Counted from the first letter of the stretch, positions 15,341 through 24,076 are shown. The stretch: 58,896 nt of DNA from Paenibacillaceae bacterium (GCA_015057715.1 SVDS01000015.1:1-58896); one strand, 5' to 3'. Numbers and translations: made by a program. The notes: generated by a model not told the origin, from the sequence alone.

Positions 15341-16570
15341 TTATTTTATTAAGGATGGCATCTTTTTCATCCGTTCGATGGCTTCCACTGTATTTTCATA
15401 GGTTCCAAATGCTGTAAGGCGGAAGTAACCTTCTCCGCTGGGACCGAATCCGCTTCCAGGGGTTCCCACAACGCTGGCTTCCTCTAAAAGCCGGTCAAAG
15501 AAGTCCCAGGAAGTCATTCCTTCCGGCACCCGCAGCCAGATATAAGGTGCATTCACACCTCCGTATACTTCGCAGCCAGCCTCTTTTAAACCGTCATAGA
15601 TCACCTTTGCATTTCTCATGTAATAGGCAACCTGTTCTTTTAACTGAGCCTTACCTTCTTTGGAATAAACCGCTGTTCCAGCCTTCTGAATGATATAGGG
15701 AGCACCGTTAAACTTGGTACCGTGGCGTCTTGCCCATAAAGAATGGAGCATGACTCCCCCTCTTACCAGAGATTTGGGGATCACGGTAAAGCCAAGACGT
15801 ACACCGGTAAAACCGGCATTCTTGGAAAAGGAACGAAATTCAATGGCACAGGTATTGGCTCCTTCTATCTCATAGATGGAATGAGGCACATCCTCCTGAG
15901 CAATATAAGCTTCATAGGCGGCGTCATAAAGAATGACTGCACCTGTCTCATTGGCATAATCCACCCATACCTTTAACTGGTCTCTGGTGAGAGTGGTTCC
16001 GGTAGGATTATTGGGAACACATAAGTAAATAAGATCTGGAGTTTCCTCTGGAAGTTCTGGAACAAAATGTTTTTCTGCGGTACATGGCATGTAAATGACA
16101 TTGCTCCACTTCCCTGTTGTTTCATCATATTCACCGGTTCTTCCAGCCATGACATTGGAATCCACATAAACAGGATAAACAGGATCACAGACAGCGATTT
16201 TACAGTTCTGATCGAATATCTCCTGAATATTTCCACAGTCACTTTTTGCTCCGTCGGATACAAAAATTTCATCTGCTGCGATCTGGCAGCCTCTTGGAAT
16301 GTAATCTTCACTGGCAATCAGTTCTCTTAAAAAACCATAACCAAGATCCGGTGCATATCCGTGAAAAGTTCCCGCTTCCCCCATCTCATCTACTGCTCCA
16401 TGAAGCTCCTCAATAATTGCCGGAGCAATGGGCTGGGTTACGTCACCAATTCCAAGACGAATCACCTTTTTATCGGGATTTGCCTCTATATAAGCATTGA
16501 CCTTTTTCGCAATGGTGGAAAACAGATAACTTCCAGGTAATTTTAAGTAGTTTTCATTGATCTTAACCAT
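15341..16570 (-). CDS. dapL: LL-diaminopimelate aminotransferase
   Basis: The 409-residue fold-type I PLP enzyme is a clear DapL: MVKINENYLKLPGSYLF at the start, GIGDVTQP near 42, FVSDGAKSDCGN near 105, CVPNNPTGT near 186 and the PLP lysine in EFRSFSKNAGFTG near 247. DapL converts tetrahydrodipicolinate plus glutamate to LL-diaminopimelate in one step, bypassing the succinyl and acetyl routes. It is typical of clostridia and supplies lysine and cell-wall DAP. It lies 15 bp after dapF, the next enzyme of the path, with an AGGAGG site. Confidence 0.96.
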   Translation of the reverse strand: MVKINENYLKLPGSYLFSTIAKKVNAYIEANPDKKVIRLGIGDVTQPIAPAIIEELHGAVDEMGEAGTFHGYAPDLGYGFLRELIASEDYIPRGCQIAADEIFVSDGAKSDCGNIQEIFDQNCKIAVCDPVYPVYVDSNVMAGRTGEYDETTGKWSNVIYMPCTAEKHFVPELPEETPDLIYLCVPNNPTGTTLTRDQLKVWVDYANETGAVILYDAAYEAYIAQEDVPHSIYEIEGANTCAIEFRSFSKNAGFTGVRLGFTVIPKSLVRGGVMLHSLWARRHGTKFNGAPYIIQKAGTAVYSKEGKAQLKEQVAYYMRNAKVIYDGLKEAGCEVYGGVNAPYIWLRVPEGMTSWDFFDRLLEEASVVGTPGSGFGPSGEGYFRLTAFGTYENTVEAIERMKKMPSLIK

Positions 16571-16585
16571 AGGTTCCTCCTGTTT

Positions 16586-17398
16586 TTAAAGATTATTTAT
16601 GTCCAACTCTCCTGCAAACACCTCCACAGCAGGACCTGTCATAAATACATGACCGCTGCCCTCTCTGTCCCAGTGAATCGTTAAGTTGCCGCCTTTTAAT
16701 GAAACCTTCACCGTATTGCCAGTGCGTCCGCAAAGCGCAGAAGCAACCGCACTGGCTGTTGCTCCAGTGCCGCACGCCCAGGTCTCTCCGCTTCCTCTCT
16801 CCCACACCCGCATGCGGATGTGCTCCGGACTTACAACCTGAATAAATTCAGAATTGGTACGTTCCGGAAAACGCTTATGATGTTCAAACCCAGGTCCGAT
16901 TGCCTCTAAATCCAGGCTGTCAATGTCATCCATATAATAAACTGCATGGGGATTTCCCATGGAAATTCCAATAAACTCATAATCCGTACCATTCACACAA
17001 ATAGGCTCTGGTACCTGGCTGGTTAATTCCGGTATGCCCATATCAACCGTTAAAAGGACTGCTTTCCCATCTTCCTCAGTCACTTTTAAATGCTTGATTC
17101 CAGCTGCCGTTTCCACATCAAACTCTGTCTTTTCCACCAGATGATGATCGAAAACATACTTACCCACACAGCGGATCCCATTGCCGCACATGGGGCTTTC
17201 TGAACCGTCAGCGTTAAACATGCGCATACGGCAGTCTGCCACTTTGGACGGGCAGATCAGAATCAGACCGTCCGATCCGATTCCAAAATGCCGGTCACTG
17301 ACTTTTTTTGAAAGCTCTGCAGGATCCTCAACGGATTCCTCAAAACAGTTAATATAAACATAATCGTTTCCGATTCCCTGCATTTTTGTAAATTTCAT
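16586..17398 (-). CDS. dapF: Diaminopimelate epimerase (canonical)
   Basis: The 270-residue protein has both active-site cysteines: NADGSESPMCGNGIRC near residue 70 and ERGSGETWACGTGA near 210, plus GIGNDYVYI at the start and SMGNPHAV near 147. It converts LL-DAP to meso-DAP by two-base racemisation without cofactor. It sits 15 bp after the ANTAR gene and 15 bp before dapL. A second, divergent paralogue occurs at 35525-36385. This one is the housekeeping enzyme. Confidence 0.96.
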   Translation of the reverse strand: MKFTKMQGIGNDYVYINCFEESVEDPAELSKKVSDRHFGIGSDGLILICPSKVADCRMRMFNADGSESPMCGNGIRCVGKYVFDHHLVEKTEFDVETAAGIKHLKVTEEDGKAVLLTVDMGIPELTSQVPEPICVNGTDYEFIGISMGNPHAVYYMDDIDSLDLEAIGPGFEHHKRFPERTNSEFIQVVSPEHIRMRVWERGSGETWACGTGATASAVASALCGRTGNTVKVSLKGGNLTIHWDREGSGHVFMTGPAVEVFAGELDINNL

Positions 17399-17413
17399 CT
17401 TAATCCCCCACTG

Positions 17414-17962
17414 TTAAATATTAATAAGGCTCATGATCATCTGGGCAGTCTCTACCATGTTGGTTCCGCTGTCCATACTGCACTTTTGAATGTAACGGTG
17501 CGCTTCTGATTCTGTCATATGATTCCGTTCCATCAAAAGTTCCTTGGCCTGCTTAATCATCTCCTGCTCTTCTCCGCTTCTTTCCTTCGGCTGACTCTTT
17601 AACTTCTTCCGCCTTTTTGCCAGAGATTCCATCATCATCTCTAACGTACTTAAAAGATCCTGAACCTTTAAAGGCAGGCCAAGACAGACCACATCATCCG
17701 GTGCCTTGCCGCTCCACTGGCTGGGAGACGCTACCAGGAGCATGGGCATCCCTTTGGGGAGACATTCATAAAGCTCCTGATATACCATATCCGCAAACCT
17801 GCAGCCGCATACTACAATTCCGCTGCCCAGCTCATCTGCGCTGTTTACCGCCTGAGCGCCGGAGGTGCAGACTGCCGAGACCGAAAAGCCGTTTTTCATA
17901 AGAATATTCTTTATATTTTTCGCATCCTCTGCTTTTGAAAATGCCACAATCACATTGGTCAA
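17414..17962 (-). CDS. ANTAR-domain RNA-binding antitermination regulator
   Basis: The 182-residue product has a receiver-like N-terminal domain (1-115) and a C-terminal ANTAR domain (about 125-182) with AKELLMERNHMTESEAHRYIQKC, the three-helix RNA-binding motif. In the receiver the phosphoacceptor aspartate region reads IVVCGCRF, so the usual Asp appears absent and control is probably not by phosphorylation. ANTAR proteins bind paired hairpins in leaders and prevent termination, notably in nitrogen genes. Its position 42 bp after glnA, whose leader contains a terminator, makes that leader the prime target (inference). Confidence 0.88.
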   Translation of the reverse strand: MTNVIVAFSKAEDAKNIKNILMKNGFSVSAVCTSGAQAVNSADELGSGIVVCGCRFADMVYQELYECLPKGMPMLLVASPSQWSGKAPDDVVCLGLPLKVQDLLSTLEMMMESLAKRRKKLKSQPKERSGEEQEMIKQAKELLMERNHMTESEAHRYIQKCSMDSGTNMVETAQMIMSLINI

Positions 17963-18004
17963 ACACTCTCACCTCCAGATAACAGTATCAGGGAACGGGA
18001 TCTA

Positions 18005-19342
18005 TCAATACTTGTATAAGTATTCTTCCACTTCCCAGTCCGTTACCTGCGCACGGAATATACGCCATTCAGCTTCCTTTGCCTCTAAGTATTTGGTGTA
18101 AATGTGCTCGCCCAGCACTTCCTTCATAAACTCATCCTTACGGAACATTTCAATGGCCTCTCCCAGTGTTTCCGGAAGCTGCTCGATTCCTTTTGAAGCC
18201 ATCTCTTCCACTGACATGGAATAACCATTGCAGTCCACGCTTTCCGGCGGAGTCATCTTCTTTTCTATTCCGTCAAGGCCTGCCGCCAGACAGGCAGCAA
18301 GTGCCAGATAGGGATTGACTGCAGAATCCGGGCTGCGCAGCTCGATGCGTGTACTTTCTCCCCTTGCACAGGGAATCTTAATCATAGAGCTTCGGTTGGA
18401 CCGGGCTGACCATGCCACATAAACCGGAGCATCATATCCGGGTACAAGACGTTTGTAGGAATTGACCAGCGGATTGGTTAAAATAGTCATTCCCTGCATA
18501 TGATGGAGAATGCCTGCCATAAACTGGTAAGCCGTCTGGCTTAATCCCAGCTTATCTTCCGGATCTTCAAACATATTCTTACCTGATAAATCAGAAAGGG
18601 ACATGTTAATATGCATTCCGGAACCATTGACACCAGCCTTGGGTTTTGGCATAAAGGTGGCATGAAGACCGTGGCGCTTTGCAATTGCCTTAACTGCCAT
18701 CTTAAATGTCATAATATTATCAGCCGTCACCATACCTTCTGCGTACTGAAAATCAATCTCATGCTGACCCGGGGCGATCTCGTGGTGGGATGCCTCGATC
18801 ATAAAGCCCATCTCTTCCAGGGTAAGGATCATGTCTCTTCGGACATTCTCTGCCTGGTCAATGGGAGCCACATCAAAATAGCCTGCCATTTCATGGGTAT
18901 CTGTGGTTGGCTGACCTTCCTCATCCATATGAAAAAGGAAAAATTCGCATTCCGGGCCTGCATGAAATACAAACCCCATATCACTTGCTTTTTTTAATAC
19001 CTTTTTCATAACAAACCGGGGATCTCCTTCAAAAGGAGTCTGGTCGGGGCAGTGTACATCGCACATCAGCCTTGCAACTTTCCCCTGCTGGGGACGCCAT
19101 GGGAATATCTCAAAGGTATCCAGATCCGGATAGAGATACATATCAGATTCTTCACTTCTTACAAATCCCTCTATGGAAGAACCATCAAACATACAGCGGT
19201 TATCCAGGGCTTTTCCCAGCATATTCTTTGTGATTGCAACATTTTTTAACATGCCGAATATATCGGTAAACTGAAGACGGATAAATTCCACATCTTCTTC
19301 TTCCACAATGCGGAATATATCTTCTTTGCTGTACTTGCTCAT
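18005..19342 (-). CDS. glnA: Glutamine synthetase, type I-alpha
   Basis: The 445-residue product matches the short GSI-alpha form of Firmicutes. Motifs include [23 protein letters not shown] near residue 55, [10 protein letters not shown] near 190, the ATP-binding [10 protein letters not shown] near 250 and [19 protein letters not shown] near 305. The adenylylation loop of GSI-beta is absent, as expected, so control is transcriptional or by feedback. It makes glutamine from glutamate, ammonia and ATP. The ATG behind AAAGGAGAG is used; an in-frame upstream ATG has no RBS. It begins a run with ANTAR, dapF and dapL. Confidence 0.96.
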   Translation of the reverse strand: MSKYSKEDIFRIVEEEDVEFIRLQFTDIFGMLKNVAITKNMLGKALDNRCMFDGSSIEGFVRSEESDMYLYPDLDTFEIFPWRPQQGKVARLMCDVHCPDQTPFEGDPRFVMKKVLKKASDMGFVFHAGPECEFFLFHMDEEGQPTTDTHEMAGYFDVAPIDQAENVRRDMILTLEEMGFMIEASHHEIAPGQHEIDFQYAEGMVTADNIMTFKMAVKAIAKRHGLHATFMPKPKAGVNGSGMHINMSLSDLSGKNMFEDPEDKLGLSQTAYQFMAGILHHMQGMTILTNPLVNSYKRLVPGYDAPVYVAWSARSNRSSMIKIPCARGESTRIELRSPDSAVNPYLALAACLAAGLDGIEKKMTPPESVDCNGYSMSVEEMASKGIEQLPETLGEAIEMFRKDEFMKEVLGEHIYTKYLEAKEAEWRIFRAQVTDWEVEEYLYKY

Positions 19343-19530
19343 AAAACACTCTCCTTTTCTCATGATTGAATAAAGAGCCCCGCCTTATGGGACTCTTTGC
19401 CACTTATGCGATCCTTGCAAAGCGTCTTAGCTCTATGGGGAACGAGGTTCCTGAAGACAATAATACTTAGAAAAAGGGTGGGCAAACACAGCCTCACTTC
19501 ATGGACCATCTTCGCACCACCCCGTCATAT
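19343..19530 (-). promoter_or_regulatory. Structured glnA leader (candidate ANTAR antitermination target)
   Basis: About 190 nt are transcribed ahead of glnA. The segment contains a GGGTGG/CCACCC long-range pair followed by TTTTT (near 19522-19472), GGAAC-CTC-GTTCC (near 19450-19438), AGAGC-TAAGAC-GCTTT with a six-base loop (near 19434-19419), and CTTTGC (19422-19417) that can pair with GCAAAG (19400-19395). The last pair uses the 5' arm of the terminator, so the two structures exclude each other. The terminator and the ANTAR gene in the same run support antitermination. I do not see two clean loops with the usual A1/G4 bases. Confidence 0.5.
19372..19398 (-). terminator. Intrinsic terminator in the glnA leader
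   Basis: AAAGAGTCCC pairs with GGGGCTCTTT around ATAAGGC, ending in CTCTTTATT, 30 bp before the glnA start codon. A terminator placed between promoter and gene implies attenuation. Confidence 0.65.
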
Positions 19531-19536
19531 GTGTAA

Positions 19537-19565
19537 AATATAACAGCTTAAAAAAAATTTGTCAA
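19537..19565 (-). promoter_or_regulatory. Promoter of glnA
   Basis: TTGACA (19565-19560) and TATATT (19542-19537) on the minus strand with a 17-bp spacer. The -35 box contains the stop codon of the upstream P-type ATPase gene. Confidence 0.75.
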
Positions 19566-21439
19566 TGTGTTTTTTTATTCCCGTTTTGATACCGGAGCGC
19601 CCGGACTGCATTTAAAATCGCAATCACAGAAACGCCTACATCACCAAAAACAGCGGCCCACATAGTAGCAATTCCTGCTGCTGAAAGGATCAGAATCAGC
19701 ACCTTCACACCTATGGCAAAAATAATATTCTGCTTTACAATTCCCACAGTTTTTCTGGCAATCAGAATTGTATCAACCAATTTCGTAAGCTCATCGGTCA
19801 TAATTACCACGTCTGCTGCTTCCACGGCTGCATCAGAGCCAATCTGACCCATGGCAATTCCTACATCTGCACGGGCAAGAACCGGTGCATCATTGATTCC
19901 GTCTCCAACAAAGGCAATCGCTGCATCCTTATGCTTCTTTGTCAGCAGCTCTTCCACCTTGCCTACTTTATCGCCGGGAAGAAGACCTCCATGAACCTCA
20001 TCAAGTCCAAGCTTTTCTCCCACCAGTTTTCCTACCTCAGGTTTGTCGCCGGTAAGCATCACTAACTTTTTCACTCCAGCTGCCCTTAAGCCCTTTAAGG
20101 CTTGTGGTACATCTTCCCTGATGGTATCTGAAATCGTTACACTGCCAAGATAAGTGTTATTATCTGCTATATAAAGGGTTGTTCCTGCCATGGAATCTGC
20201 TGTATTTACAGCAATTCCCTGCCTTTCCATAAGTCTGGCATTCCCAATATACAGCTCTCTTTCCTTATTCTGTGTATAAACCTTTGTTTTTACTCCAAAT
20301 CCTGCAATTTCTTCTGCAGCGCCTACCATTGACGGATCAAGTGCTTTTCCGTAAGCTTCTTTTACCGAATGGGCAATTGGGTGATTGGAATGAAATTCAC
20401 CATAGGCGGCAAGCTCTAAGAGCTCTTCTTTTGTTCCTGCAAGTGGATCTACACCGGTAACCTGGAATTTTCCGGTTGTTAACGTTCCTGTTTTATCAAA
20501 AACTACCGTATCCAGATTAGCCATGGCTTCCAGATAGTTGCTTCCCTTTAACAGAATTCCCTGGCCAGAGGCCGCTCCAAGTCCTCCAAAAAAGCTTAAT
20601 GGAACGGATATTACCAGTGCACAGGGACAGGAAACAACTAAAAAGCTGCAGGCACGGTAAATCCAGGTTCCCCAGTCACCTGTGAATAAAGGCGGAATAA
20701 CACCAAGCATTAAGGCAAGCACTACCACAACAGGCGTATAGACTCTTGCAAATCTGGTGATAAAGTTTTCTGCTCTGGCCTTTCTCGAACTGGCATTCTC
20801 CACCAGTTCCAGGATCTTGGCAACTGTGGAATCATCAAAAAGTCTGGTAACCCGAACCTCTAAAACACCACTTAAATTGATGGAACCGCTTATAACCGGA
20901 TCATTCTCTTTGATTTCCACAGGCATGGATTCCCCGGTTAATGCTTTGGTATCAAGACTGCTGCTGCCTTTTACCACAACTCCATCAAGAGGCACTTTTT
21001 CTCCAGGCTTTACTACTATGATATCGTCAACTTCCACTTCATAGGGATCTACCTTCTCCTCTGTTCCATCACGAAGCAGATTGGCATATTCCGGATTAAT
21101 GTCCATAAGATCTGTTATGGATTTCCTTGATCTGTTTACTGCATAATCGTTAAACAGCTCACCGATCTGATAAAACAGCATAACGCCCACTGCTTCTTCC
21201 AGAGCTCCGATCCCGATTGCTCCAAAGGTTGCCACTGACATTAAAAAGTTTTCATCAAAGAACTGACCATTTTTTATATTTCTGACTGCTCTTAAGGGGA
21301 TATCATAGCCTGCAGCCAGGTAAGAGATAATAAATAAGATCCAGTACCAGAAAACTTTTCCCTCGGCTGCCATGGCAAGAGCAAAGAATACGGCACTTAT
21401 GACCAGTCTGATTCCCATGATTTTCTGTTTCTTTGTCAT
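19562..21439 (-). CDS. P1B-type heavy-metal (Zn/Cd/Pb) translocating ATPase
   Basis: The 625-residue protein has the P1B motifs: CPC in FLVVSCPCALVIS near residue 275, DKTGTLTTG near 317, HSNHPIAHSV near 352 and GDGINDAPVLARADVG near 520. The C-terminal membrane segments carry Lys and Asp (VKVLILILS, FGDVGVSV) typical of the Zn/Cd/Pb group (ZntA/CadA). There is no N-terminal metal-binding domain; a separate 74-residue HMA protein is encoded 15 bp upstream. It exports excess metal from the cytoplasm. It is the last gene of the ArsR-HMA-ATPase run, with no terminator before the glnA promoter. Confidence 0.94.
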   Translation of the reverse strand: MTKKQKIMGIRLVISAVFFALAMAAEGKVFWYWILFIISYLAAGYDIPLRAVRNIKNGQFFDENFLMSVATFGAIGIGALEEAVGVMLFYQIGELFNDYAVNRSRKSITDLMDINPEYANLLRDGTEEKVDPYEVEVDDIIVVKPGEKVPLDGVVVKGSSSLDTKALTGESMPVEIKENDPVISGSINLSGVLEVRVTRLFDDSTVAKILELVENASSRKARAENFITRFARVYTPVVVVLALMLGVIPPLFTGDWGTWIYRACSFLVVSCPCALVISVPLSFFGGLGAASGQGILLKGSNYLEAMANLDTVVFDKTGTLTTGKFQVTGVDPLAGTKEELLELAAYGEFHSNHPIAHSVKEAYGKALDPSMVGAAEEIAGFGVKTKVYTQNKERELYIGNARLMERQGIAVNTADSMAGTTLYIADNNTYLGSVTISDTIREDVPQALKGLRAAGVKKLVMLTGDKPEVGKLVGEKLGLDEVHGGLLPGDKVGKVEELLTKKHKDAAIAFVGDGINDAPVLARADVGIAMGQIGSDAAVEAADVVIMTDELTKLVDTILIARKTVGIVKQNIIFAIGVKVLILILSAAGIATMWAAVFGDVGVSVIAILNAVRALRYQNGNKKTH

Positions 21440-21454
21440 AACTGCTCCTTTTAC

Positions 21455-21679
21455 TTACCGAAGGACTTTAAATTCTGCTTCCGGTTCAATCTTATAGGCT
21501 GTTTTTCTGGCTGCTTCCATAATCTCATCCACTTTTTCTTCTGAAACTTCCATGGTTAATCTCTGGGTCATGAAACTTAAGGATGCGCTTTCCACACCAT
21601 TTAATTTTTTAACCTCTTCTTCAATTTTAGCTGCACAGTTTGCACAGCAAAGGCCCTCTAATTTAACAATTTTTTTCAT
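21455..21679 (-). CDS. Heavy-metal-associated (HMA) domain protein
   Basis: The 74-residue protein is a single ferredoxin-like HMA domain. The metal site is in EGLCCANCAAKIE near residue 8 (Cys-x-x-Cys with an adjacent Cys). It probably passes zinc or cadmium to the P1B ATPase encoded downstream, replacing the N-terminal domain missing from that enzyme. AAGGAGA precedes the start. The gap to the ATPase is 15 bp. Confidence 0.92.
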   Translation of the reverse strand: MKKIVKLEGLCCANCAAKIEEEVKKLNGVESASLSFMTQRLTMEVSEEKVDEIMEAARKTAYKIEPEAEFKVLR

Positions 21680-21717
21680 CTTTTCTCTTCTCCTTTTTCT
21701 CTATTTGATGTAAATCC

Positions 21718-22098
21718 TTATTCGCTGATATGCTCCATTCCCTGAGCCAGGATGGTTTGTATATGACCATCTGCCAGAGAATAAAAAACGGTCTTTCCTT
21801 CTCTTTTAAACTTCACCAGGCGCATCTGCTTTAACACACGAAGCTGATGGGAAATAGCCGACTGCCCCATCTGAAGCAGATTGGCAATGTCACAGACACA
21901 CATCTGGGACTGGCTGAGCACATAGAGAATTCTGATTCTCGTTGGGTCGCCGAAAATTTTAAAAAAATCTGCAAGATCCATGAGCTGCTGCTCTTTTGGC
22001 ATCGCTTTTAATACCTGATTTACAACATTCTCATGAACACAGATAAAATCACACTGATCAATCTCTCCATCACGAACGATTTTCTCTTCTTCTGCCAT
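21718..22098 (-). CDS. ArsR/SmtB-family metal-responsive repressor
   Basis: The 126-residue winged-helix protein has the ArsR core (FFKIFGDPTRIRILYVLSQSQMCVCDIANLLQMGQSAISHQLRVLKQMRLVKFKREGK split over residues 45-105). The CVC pair sits in the alpha-3 helix, where ArsR and CadC proteins bind soft metals, and an HENV/CDF stretch near the N-terminus resembles the alpha-N site of CadC. It should leave DNA when zinc, cadmium or lead bind. It is first in the run with the HMA protein and ATPase. An SmtB-like operator covers its promoter start. Confidence 0.92.
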   Translation of the reverse strand: MAEEEKIVRDGEIDQCDFICVHENVVNQVLKAMPKEQQLMDLADFFKIFGDPTRIRILYVLSQSQMCVCDIANLLQMGQSAISHQLRVLKQMRLVKFKREGKTVFYSLADGHIQTILAQGMEHISE

Positions 22099-22118
22099 CT
22101 GATACCTCCTTACATATT

Positions 22119-22144
22119 AATATGTGAATAACTGTTCATATGTT
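22119..22144. promoter_or_regulatory. Operator for the ArsR/SmtB-type repressor
   Basis: The minus strand reads ATATGAACAGTTATTCACAT, close to the 12-2-12 inverted repeat (TGAACA-N2-TATTCA) bound by SmtB/ArsR-type zinc sensors. It covers the transcription start, 21 bp before the ArsR start codon. Confidence 0.7.
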
Positions 22145-22145
22145 A

Positions 22146-22174
22146 ATATTAATCATTAATTAATAATTTGTCAA
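22146..22174 (-). promoter_or_regulatory. Promoter of the metal-export operon
   Basis: TTGACA (22174-22169) and TAATAT (22151-22146) on the minus strand with a 17-bp spacer. Confidence 0.75.
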
Positions 22175-22192
22175 GTACCTTTTGCCAGGGTA

Positions 22193-22221
22193 TTGACACT
22201 TTTTTCCTGTGATGATAGACT
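22193..22221 (+). promoter_or_regulatory. Promoter of the ABC-2 exporter operon
   Basis: TTGACA at 22193-22198 and TAGACT at 22216-22221 with a 17-bp spacer, divergent from the metal operon promoter. A start near 22228 gives a leader of about 230 nt. Confidence 0.6.
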
Positions 22222-22227
22222 ATAAGT

Positions 22228-22460
22228 CCTTTTCCATATCTAAACTCACATCTTAATTCAGGAAAAGAGAATATTGATACCACGGTAGAGTCCCCGGATT
22301 AAATTCCGGAGAGCTGTGCTGGCTGTATTGCCTGCACTGACCGCTTGGAAAGATATTAGAACGTTCTGACCAGTTATGACAGACCTCTTCCCTTTTACGG
22401 CAGGAGCTGCCCGCTGCAGGAATGAACCGTTCACAAATATTACTACCAGGAGGAATTTTT
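22228..22460 (+). ncRNA. Structured leader of the ABC-2 exporter operon, family unknown
   Basis: The leader contains CCGGA-TTAAAT-TCCGG (22294-22309), a six-base linker, then GTGC-T-GGC-TGTATT-GCC-T-GCAC (22316-22337), so two hairpins with six-base loops, and GGCAG-GAG-CTGCC (22399-22411) before the RBS. The loops lack the A1/G4 bases of known ANTAR targets, and I see no T-box, ykkC, SAM, TPP or FMN signature. It may be a cis-regulatory RNA. Confidence 0.4.
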
Positions 22461-23261
22461 ATGATTCAAGTGGAACACATGAACAAGACGTTCAAAGTCA
22501 CAAAAAGAAGTGCCGGATTTTCCAATGCGGTAAAGGCGCTTTTTCACAAGGAGACCGACACGGTCCATGCTCTGTCTGATATTTCCTTTTCTATCGGAGA
22601 CGGAGAGATGGTAGGCTATATTGGCCCCAATGGTGCCGGAAAAAGCTCCACCATTAAAATTTTAAGCGGCATTTTAACTCCGGATAATGGGACATGCCAG
22701 ATTAACGGCCGGATTCCATGGAAGGACAGAAGGGAACATGTTAAGGATATCGGCGTTGTATTCGGTCAGCGCACCCAGCTTTGGTGGGATGTTCCTGTAA
22801 TTGATTCCTTTGAACTGCTCCGCGACATCTACGAGATCCCCAGACACCAATACTTAACTACATTAGAAGAACTCACTGAACTTCTTGCACTGGAAGAGAT
22901 TATTAAAACTCCGGCAAGACAGCTTTCGCTGGGTCAGCGCATGCGCTGTGAAATAGCAGCCTCTCTTCTCCATACCCCAAAAATCCTTTTTCTTGACGAA
23001 CCCACCATTGGGCTGGATGCCGTATCAAAGCTGGCAGTCCGGGATTTTATCAGAAAGCTGAACCGGATCCACAAAACTACAGTTCTTCTTACCACTCATG
23101 ACATGCAGGACATTGATGCACTTGCAGACAGGGTTCTGCTGATCGGGAAAGGCCGGCTTTTATTAGATGGAACGCTTTCCGATTTGAAATCCCGCTGTGA
23201 GCCCCCATGTGCCACCCTGGATGAGATTGTCGCCTCCCTTTACCGGGAATTTCAGATTTAG
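22461..23261 (+). CDS. ABC transporter ATP-binding protein (ABC-2 type)
   Basis: The 266-residue ATPase starts at the ATG behind CAGGAGGAA. It shows Walker A (GPNGAGKSS near residue 60), a Q-loop in VFGQRTQLWWD, the signature LSLGQRMR near 155, Walker B (ILFLDEPTIGLD near 178) and the switch His in TTHDMQD. With two downstream permeases it makes a three-gene exporter of the DUF990/ABC2_membrane_6 group. KEGG-style names such as viologen exporter are used for that group, but the substrate here is unknown. Confidence 0.9.
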   Translation: MIQVEHMNKTFKVTKRSAGFSNAVKALFHKETDTVHALSDISFSIGDGEMVGYIGPNGAGKSSTIKILSGILTPDNGTCQINGRIPWKDRREHVKDIGVVFGQRTQLWWDVPVIDSFELLRDIYEIPRHQYLTTLEELTELLALEEIIKTPARQLSLGQRMRCEIAASLLHTPKILFLDEPTIGLDAVSKLAVRDFIRKLNRIHKTTVLLTTHDMQDIDALADRVLLIGKGRLLLDGTLSDLKSRCEPPCATLDEIVASLYREFQI

Positions 23262-23272
23262 GAGGGGGCAAG

Positions 23273-24076
23273 ATGAAAAAATACTGGTCTTTTTTTCGCA
23301 TCCGTTTTATCCGGGGATTGCAATACCGTACTGCCGCCCTTTCCGGAATGGTGACACAATTTGTATGGGGATCCATGGAGATCCTTTTATTCCGGGCGTT
23401 TTACCAGGCTTCCCCTGAAAGCTTCCCCATGACCTTTGAGGCGCTGTCCACTTATGTATGGCTCCAGCAGGCATTTCTGGCTCTTTATATGGTCTGGTTC
23501 TGGGAATCAGAGCTTTTCAATTCCGTCACAACCGGAGATGTGGCCTATGAATTATGCAGGCCGGTCCGCCTTTACGATATGTGGTTTGTCAGAGGTCTGG
23601 CAGTCCGGCTTTCCAAAGCAGTGCTGCGCTGCATGCCCATACTGATAGTTTCCTGGTTTCTTCCTGCTCCCTACGGACTTACACTGCCAGGAGATGTGAA
23701 AACCTGGGCGATTACAATTTTGTCCATGACATTGGGACTGCTTCTCATTGTAGCTTTTAACATGATTATTTATATGTCCGTGTTTTACACCGTTTCTCCC
23801 CAGGGGATTAAACTGTTTGTTACCTCTTTAGCGGAATTTTTAAGCGGTTCCGTAATACCCCTTCCCTTTCTTCCAGACCATGTACGAACAATTGTGGAAT
23901 TTCTTCCCTTTGCCTCCGCACAGAATGTTCCGTTCCGGATCTTTGCCGGAGATATAACAGGACCCGATCTTACCATCAGCATCTTAAAACAGACATTCTG
24001 GTTGTTTGCTTTTGTACTTATCGGGCGGTATTTAGAAAAGCGGGCATTAAAACGGGTTGTCATACAGGGCGGTTGA
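23273..24076 (+). CDS. ABC-2 type permease, subunit 1
   Basis: The 267-residue membrane protein has about six hydrophobic segments (near residues 20-40, 55-80, 115-135, 140-165, 170-195 and 235-255) and a GSMEILLFRAFYQ segment typical of ABC2_membrane_6 proteins. It starts 11 bp after the ATPase gene with a GGAGGGGG site. It should pair with the next gene product as a heterodimeric channel. No substrate information is visible. Confidence 0.86.
   Translation: MKKYWSFFRIRFIRGLQYRTAALSGMVTQFVWGSMEILLFRAFYQASPESFPMTFEALSTYVWLQQAFLALYMVWFWESELFNSVTTGDVAYELCRPVRLYDMWFVRGLAVRLSKAVLRCMPILIVSWFLPAPYGLTLPGDVKTWAITILSMTLGLLLIVAFNMIIYMSVFYTVSPQGIKLFVTSLAEFLSGSVIPLPFLPDHVRTIVEFLPFASAQNVPFRIFAGDITGPDLTISILKQTFWLFAFVLIGRYLEKRALKRVVIQGG

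Noticed and set aside
19343-19530. Clear two-hexaloop ANTAR motif in the glnA leader
   Set aside because: Only one six-base loop is clear (TAAGAC) and it lacks the A at position 1; the leader is reported as a candidate target without claiming the canonical motif.
22228-22460. T-box or SAM riboswitch in the exporter leader
   Set aside because: No T-box sequence, SAM core or terminator/antiterminator pair could be found, so I left it as an unknown structured leader.
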